DNA of 64,000 nucleotides from Verrucomicrobiaceae bacterium (GTDB taxonomy: Bacteria > Verrucomicrobiota > Verrucomicrobiia > Verrucomicrobiales > Verrucomicrobiaceae). The notes beneath the pieces were generated by a model, which was given only the letters and a program-made list of their open reading frames with translations, made no database searches and had not been told where the DNA came from. Shown here piece after piece: positions 60,242-64,000 of this stretch (within the stretch, counting starts at the first letter, position 1; each line of letters opens with the position of its first letter). The translations under genes were made by a program, and so were the position numbers. The stretch covers positions 310,001 through 374,000 of the forward strand of contig CANIBP010000001.1 of the NCBI GenBank assembly GCA_947466075.1, read 5' to 3'.

Positions 60242-61744
60242 TCACTTGGTGTCAGGTTTCACTTCGGTCTCTTCCTTCATCATGGGCTTCTTTTTGCCGC
60301 CTTTGCCGCCACCCTTTCCACCACCGCCTCCGCCGCCACCCTTACCGCCTTTGCGGTCGCCTGACTTCTCGCCGCCCTCAACATAATCAGGGTTCGGCTT
60401 CGGCATACCCGCCTTCACGGAGCGCAAGTAGTCCATCATGCGGTTGTCGAGCGCGAGCACGACGTTCGGATTCGCCTCAGCGAGATCTTTCTGCTCGCTA
60501 ATGTCCTTTGAGAGATCAAAGAGCATGCGCTTCTCGGTCTCAAAGACACGAATCATCTTCCAGTTCTGGTAGATGATGGCTGAGGCGGGGCCGATCTCGT
60601 CTTTGTCGTAGTGCGGGAAATGAACGACCATTTCCTCATGCGTGCGCTTGGGCGCAGCACTGGGATCATGTTTCAAGACGTTCACCAAACTAACGCCATC
60701 TAAACCTTGTGGCAGCGCATTTGCTGGAACACCGGCCAGTTCCATGATCGTCGGGAGCACATCGACTGTGCTGGCTCGCACATGCGAGAACTGGCCCGGC
60801 TTGATGCCTGGTCCGGCGACGAGCAGCGGTACGCGCAGACCGCCCTCCCACACCGTTCCCTTGCCGTTCGTGAGTGCTCCGTTTGCATTGCGCCCCTGCG
60901 CACCGTGGTCGGCCGTGTAGAGGATGTAGGTGTTCTCCATCGCGCCGATTTCCTTCAGCTTCGCGAGCACAAGGCCGATGGTCTTGTCGATCTCCTCATT
61001 TCCCGCCGCCTGGCCGATGCGCATGATGTCCATGCGCGTACCGAGACGTTTCTTCGTAGCCTCAATCATTTCCGGAGTGGCGCTTTCCGGCTGCTTGCCG
61101 GGATAATGCGAGATTTGCAGGTAAAACGGCTTCCGTTCGCCCACCTGCCTTGTCATAAAATCCATCCCAAGTTTGGCCGTCGCATAGCACTGCTTCGGAT
61201 TCGGCTCATCGACGTTTTCTGGGCCATCGTTGCTGTTCGGGCCGTCGTTTTCGTCGAAACCGTTCTGCTTCGGGTCCACACGCCCTGCATGCCACTTGCC
61301 GAAGTGCGCCGTGGCATAGCCCTGCTTTTTCAAGAGCGTGCCGATCGTCTCGATGCCGTCAGGAAGCTGCGTCGTGGTCTCCGGCGGAATCACTCGATCA
61401 CCCGGCATGACACCACCTTCCTTTTTTGTCTCTCCCACAAACGTCATATGCAGCGCCGCTGGATTGCGTCCCGTAAACAACGCCGCGCGTGTCGGCGTGC
61501 AGCGCGGCGATGACGCGTAGAAGTCCGAGAAGCGGATCCCGTGCTGCGCGATGCTGTCAAGATTCGGCGTGCGAATGAAGTCATTCGTTGATCCTTCAGG
61601 ATTGCGATCATCCTGCGGCACCGACATCGATGCCCAGCCCTGCGCCTCCCCCATAATCACGAGGAAGTTTGGTCGCATGGGTTCAGCGGCCCTAGAAACG
61701 AGTGCGTATCCACTCAGAAGAAAAAACAATGCGGCTTTCATCAT
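60242..61744 (-). CDS. Sulfatase with Gly/Lys-rich C-terminal tail
   Basis: From the ATG at 61744 (MMKAALFFLLSGYALVSRAA) the protein has 500 residues. The formylglycine motif is intact (SSPRCTPTRAALFTGRNPAA, C82). TAHFGKWHAGRVDPKQNGF, FYLQISHYPGKQPESATPEM and YILYTADHGAQGRNANGALT complete the sulfatase fold. The first metal motif is unusual: where relatives have ADD it reads VIMGEAQGWAS (G32, E33). The C-terminus is a poly-Gly/Lys run (about 455-490, GGKGGGGGGGGKGGGKGGKK). It is first in a three-gene unit with the phosphatase and the CxCxR sulfatase. A 6-bp palindrome cluster lies 43-60 nt upstream. Confidence 0.92.
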   Translation of the reverse strand: MMKAALFFLLSGYALVSRAAEPMRPNFLVIMGEAQGWASMSVPQDDRNPEGSTNDFIRTPNLDSIAQHGIRFSDFYASSPRCTPTRAALFTGRNPAALHMTFVGETKKEGGVMPGDRVIPPETTTQLPDGIETIGTLLKKQGYATAHFGKWHAGRVDPKQNGFDENDGPNSNDGPENVDEPNPKQCYATAKLGMDFMTRQVGERKPFYLQISHYPGKQPESATPEMIEATKKRLGTRMDIMRIGQAAGNEEIDKTIGLVLAKLKEIGAMENTYILYTADHGAQGRNANGALTNGKGTVWEGGLRVPLLVAGPGIKPGQFSHVRASTVDVLPTIMELAGVPANALPQGLDGVSLVNVLKHDPSAAPKRTHEEMVVHFPHYDKDEIGPASAIIYQNWKMIRVFETEKRMLFDLSKDISEQKDLAEANPNVVLALDNRMMDYLRSVKAGMPKPNPDYVEGGEKSGDRKGGKGGGGGGGGKGGGKGGKKKPMMKEETEVKPDTK

Positions 61745-61761
61745 GTGTATGAACAACTACG

Positions 61762-61804
61762 GAATGACACTTCTGTTGCCGATTTGATGACAAAACTGTC
61801 ATTC
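61762..61804 (-). promoter_or_regulatory. Palindromic operator-like sites upstream of the sulfatase-phosphatase-sulfatase unit
   Basis: GAATGACA at 61762-61769 is matched by its reverse complement TGTCATTC at 61797-61804. Inside it, ATGACA-AAAC-TGTCAT (61787-61802) is a perfect palindrome. There are thus three ATGACA half-sites in 43 bp, starting 18 nt upstream of the sulfatase start. This is a plausible regulator-binding region. No regulator gene is next to it. Confidence 0.45.
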
Positions 61805-61957
61805 TTACACACATAAACTCATGGCAGAGTAGATGAGCGAAAACTCAACGCGATCTCTGTTGGATAACGGTTCAGCAGCTCATCTGCTCGGTGAAATGCA
61901 GTAAACCAAACACAAAACGTATTGGCATGCGGAGGCACTCCAGCGCATTCATGTGGG

Positions 61958-62524
61958 ATGAATAAAATCCTCGTCCTCTTTGATACGCGCAGTGGCAATG
62001 TCGCCCAAATGGCGGCTTTCGTCGCTGAAGGTGCCAAGCAGGTGCCCGATACTGAAGTGCGCATACGTCACGTCGATGAAGCCATTGCTGAGGATGTCGT
62101 GTGGTGTGATGGACTCGCGGTCGGCAGCCCCACGAACATGGGCATCCTGTCATGGAAGATGAAGCGCTTCTGGGATGAAACTATGTTTGATCAATGGATG
62201 AAAGTGGATGGCAAAATCGCCTGCGCCTTCAGCAGCGCAGGCGGCTGGGGCGGTGGCATGGAGATGGCATGCCAGTCCATTCTTACCGTGCTCATGAACT
62301 TCGGCTTCCTCGTCTTCGGCGTCACGGATTACGCCGGCAAGCATCTCACTCTGCACTACGGCGCAGTCACCTCCAAAGCACCGCGTGATCCGGCAGATCA
62401 AGAGTCCTGCCGCATTCTCGGTCGTCGTCTGGCTGAGTGGGCCGCCTTTTGTATTCATGGCCGCAAAGATCAGCATCCTGCGAACAAAGACGTCCCACGC
62501 CTGCTGCCGAGCGAGATCGATTAG
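61958..62524 (+). CDS. Flavodoxin-fold NAD(P)H-dependent oxidoreductase (WrbA-like)
   Basis: From the ATG at 61958 (MNKILVLFDTRSGNVAQMAA) the protein has 188 residues; an upstream in-frame start would add 12 residues without family character. The FMN phosphate-binding loop is LVLFDTRSGNVAQMA, followed by CDGLAVGSPTNMGILSWKMK (isoalloxazine contact) and ACAFSSAGGWGGGMEMACQS, as in WrbA/flavodoxin quinone reductases. The length is close to WrbA (about 198), though the usual YG motif is not evident. It is cytosolic and probably reduces quinones or other electron acceptors. It is divergent from the sulfatase unit, with 213 bp between the starts. Confidence 0.86.
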   Translation: MNKILVLFDTRSGNVAQMAAFVAEGAKQVPDTEVRIRHVDEAIAEDVVWCDGLAVGSPTNMGILSWKMKRFWDETMFDQWMKVDGKIACAFSSAGGWGGGMEMACQSILTVLMNFGFLVFGVTDYAGKHLTLHYGAVTSKAPRDPADQESCRILGRRLAEWAAFCIHGRKDQHPANKDVPRLLPSEID

Positions 62525-62579
62525 GCTCCTGCTCACCCATTTCGCAAAGACTCGGTCATTTCCGCGTTCTTGTTCCACC

Positions 62580-63432
62580 ATGACACGCGCATCACTCCTC
62601 CGACTCTTCGTTTGCCTCAGCCTCACCGCCTTCGCCAAGGCCGAAGCACCACCCGCAGGCCTGCGCATCCTCACCGCCGGTCATAGCTTCCATGTCTGGA
62701 TGCCCGGCCTGCTCATCGAGACCGCGAAGAACGCAGGCATCACCGGTCACACGCAAGTTGGCCTGTCCTCCATTGGTGGCTCGCGCACCATCCAGCATTG
62801 GGATGCAAAAGACGACAAACAGAAGATCAAACCCGTGCTCATCGAAGGCAAAGCCGCCGTGCTCACCCTTTCGCCGATCTTCCTGCCAGACGAAGGCATC
62901 GAAAATTTCGTCAAGCTCGGTCTCGAACACAATCCCAACCTCCGCATCACGATTCAAGACAACTGGATGCCCTTTGACGATCCAGCACTCTGGGCCACGC
63001 GTGCCAAGGACGTCACCATTGACCGCGATGCCAAGACGATGGAACAACTTCACGCCACACATGATGCCTACGTCAAGTCGCTCGATGACCACGCTGGCGA
63101 ATTGAACACCAAATACGGTAAAACCGCTATCTTCATCGTGCCCCGTCGGCCAAGCCGTCCTCGCCTTGCGTGAGCTTATCATTCAAGGCAAAGCCCCCGG
63201 CATCGCCAAGCAGAGCGATCTCTTCACAGATCCCATCGGCCATCCGCGGGATCACATCAAAGCCCTCTCAGCCTACTGCCACTACGCCGTCATCTACAGT
63301 CGCAGCCCCATCGGCCTGCCAATTCCAGCCGCCATTGCTAAATTGCCCGAGGCAGAGAAGCTCAATGCGCTGCTCCAACAACTCGCCTGGGATGCGGTGA
63401 CGGCAAATCCACTCAGCGGCGTGAAGCAATAG
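62580..63432 (+). pseudogene. SGNH-like secreted hydrolase with a single-base frameshift
   Basis: The gene starts at 62580 (MTRASLLRLFVCLSLTAFAK, a signal peptide) and continues with LRILTAGHSFHVWMPGLLIE (Ser motif GHSFH). Frame is lost in a run of four C's at 63141-63144, after TAIFIVP. Dropping one C restores VGQAVLALRELIIQGKAPGI, then DLFTDPIGHPRDHIKALSAY with the Asp/His end, up to the stop at 63430-63432. A normal product would have about 283 residues. Without the correction, the first frame ends at 63173 after a meaningless tail. Substrate is unknown; the style matches the SGNH esterases of the carbohydrate loci. Confidence 0.75.
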
Positions 63433-63462
63433 CTTGGTTCACATAGCCGTAGTCGTGTCTCG

Positions 63463-64000
63463 ATGAAATCCTCCCGCCTCGTACTGCTCGTTTGCTTTGT
63501 TTCCACTGCTCTCAGAGCGGACCTGCCGAAACCAACCATCGATCCTCCGTTCAGCGTCGTTGATTTGAAAATCGGTGAGTCCGTCGAGACAAAGCTGACC
63601 GACGGGAGCATGGTGAAAGTGAAGCTGCTCGATCTTCAGGAGAAAGTGGATTCGATGAGCCAGGCGGTGCGCGAGGCGAAGGTGAAGGTCGAGATCAATG
63701 GGCAACAGACCTGGCTCACCAGCGCGAACTACAACCTGCCGCAGCTCATCGGCGGCGTGCAGATCGACTGCCCGATCACCCGTGGCTACAACGCGAACAG
63801 CGGCGAGGACTCGTGGGGCCTCGAGAAGGATGCGCGTTTGCGTCTTTGGCCTAAAGGCTCGCCGTGGGTCAATCCGGGCACATTTGTGTACCCGCTGAAG
63901 CAACGATGGTTCGCGACCTCCACGCAATTCTCCAACGAACCGACCTACGTCGATGGCGGCGACAAACCGGATCGGAAGAAGATCTACTATCACAACGACC
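63463..64000 (+). CDS. Secreted protein, 3' end outside window (possible M23-type peptidase)
   Basis: The frame opens at ATG 63463 with a signal peptide (MKSSRLVLLVCFVSTALRAD) and stays open to the last base (179 codons visible). The visible part is beta-rich (VVDLKIGESVETKLTDGSMV, VEINGQQTWLTSANYNLPQL, GLEKDARLRLWPKGSPWVNP, TFVYPLKQRWFATSTQFSNE) and reaches KKIYYHND at the edge. A YYHxxxD start would fit the first metal motif of M23 peptidoglycan peptidases, but the deciding residues lie beyond the window. The function is therefore tentative. Confidence 0.55.
   Translation, partial: MKSSRLVLLVCFVSTALRADLPKPTIDPPFSVVDLKIGESVETKLTDGSMVKVKLLDLQEKVDSMSQAVREAKVKVEINGQQTWLTSANYNLPQLIGGVQIDCPITRGYNANSGEDSWGLEKDARLRLWPKGSPWVNPGTFVYPLKQRWFATSTQFSNEPTYVDGGDKPDRKKIYYHND

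Overview
The window looks like a chromosome segment of a Verrucomicrobiota bacterium, probably Verrucomicrobiaceae (Prosthecobacter-like). This is inferred from gene content, not from a marker gene: planctomycete/verrucomicrobial secreted families (DUF1552, DUF1592, DUF1501, DUF1549/DUF1553, ThuA), many secreted sulfatases, a PEP-CTERM protein, small ECF sigma factors paired with one-TM anti-sigma-like proteins, and an mcsA-mcsB-clpC unit. Most of the DNA is GC-rich and most genes lie on the minus strand. I saw no rRNA, tRNA, CRISPR array, prophage or intact insertion sequence.

Region 1 (1-28 kb) is mostly housekeeping. It holds the 3' end of a heavy-metal RND pump, a RelE-like toxin-antitoxin pair, a TPR membrane protein, a PEP-CTERM protein and a short remnant of a second RND pump. 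Next come a GT9 glycosyltransferase with a metallophosphoesterase, folA with a beta-CASP nuclease and a CHASE2-like membrane protein, then clpC-mcsB-mcsA, HAD, rarD, MFS and gapA. A BlaI-type repressor follows with an unusual M56 peptidase fused to secretin-like domains. The region ends with a Mini-III-like RNase, an FAD oxidoreductase, a CehA-type PHP hydrolase, a CBM9-like protein, a 2OG-Fe(II) dioxygenase, an FMN-dependent alpha-hydroxy-acid oxidase and truD.

Region 2 (28-39.5 kb) carries two planctomycete-type secreted redox/unknown modules: DUF1592-DUF1552 with ThuA and an XRE regulator, and DUF1549/1553-DUF1501 behind an ECF sigma factor and a FecR/LamG protein. The DUF1549/1553 gene is frameshifted at a homopolymer. 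A decayed copy of the XRE gene lies at 39.3-39.45 kb.

Region 3 (39.5-61.7 kb) is a polysaccharide-degradation locus on the minus strand. One unit is ECF sigma, anti-sigma, SGNH esterase, sialate O-acetylesterase-like protein and GH43. A second is ECF sigma, anti-sigma, alginate-lyase-like protein, a GH2/alginate-lyase fusion, sulfatase, SGNH, sulfatase and PL6 lyase. A third is sulfatase, calcineurin-type phosphatase and sulfatase, all with Lys/Gly-rich tails. There is no SusC/SusD pair and no transporter. The likely substrate is a sulfated, acylated, uronate-containing polysaccharide, sensed at the cell surface through the anti-sigma proteins (inference).

Region 4 (61.9-64 kb) has a flavodoxin-like protein, a frameshifted SGNH-like gene and the start of a secreted protein that runs off the window. 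The most notable items are the GH2-lyase fusion, the M56-secretin fusion behind paired BlaI-type operators, the sulfatase with a CxCxR active site, the sigma/anti-sigma-controlled sulfated-glycan locus, and two recognisable gene fossils.
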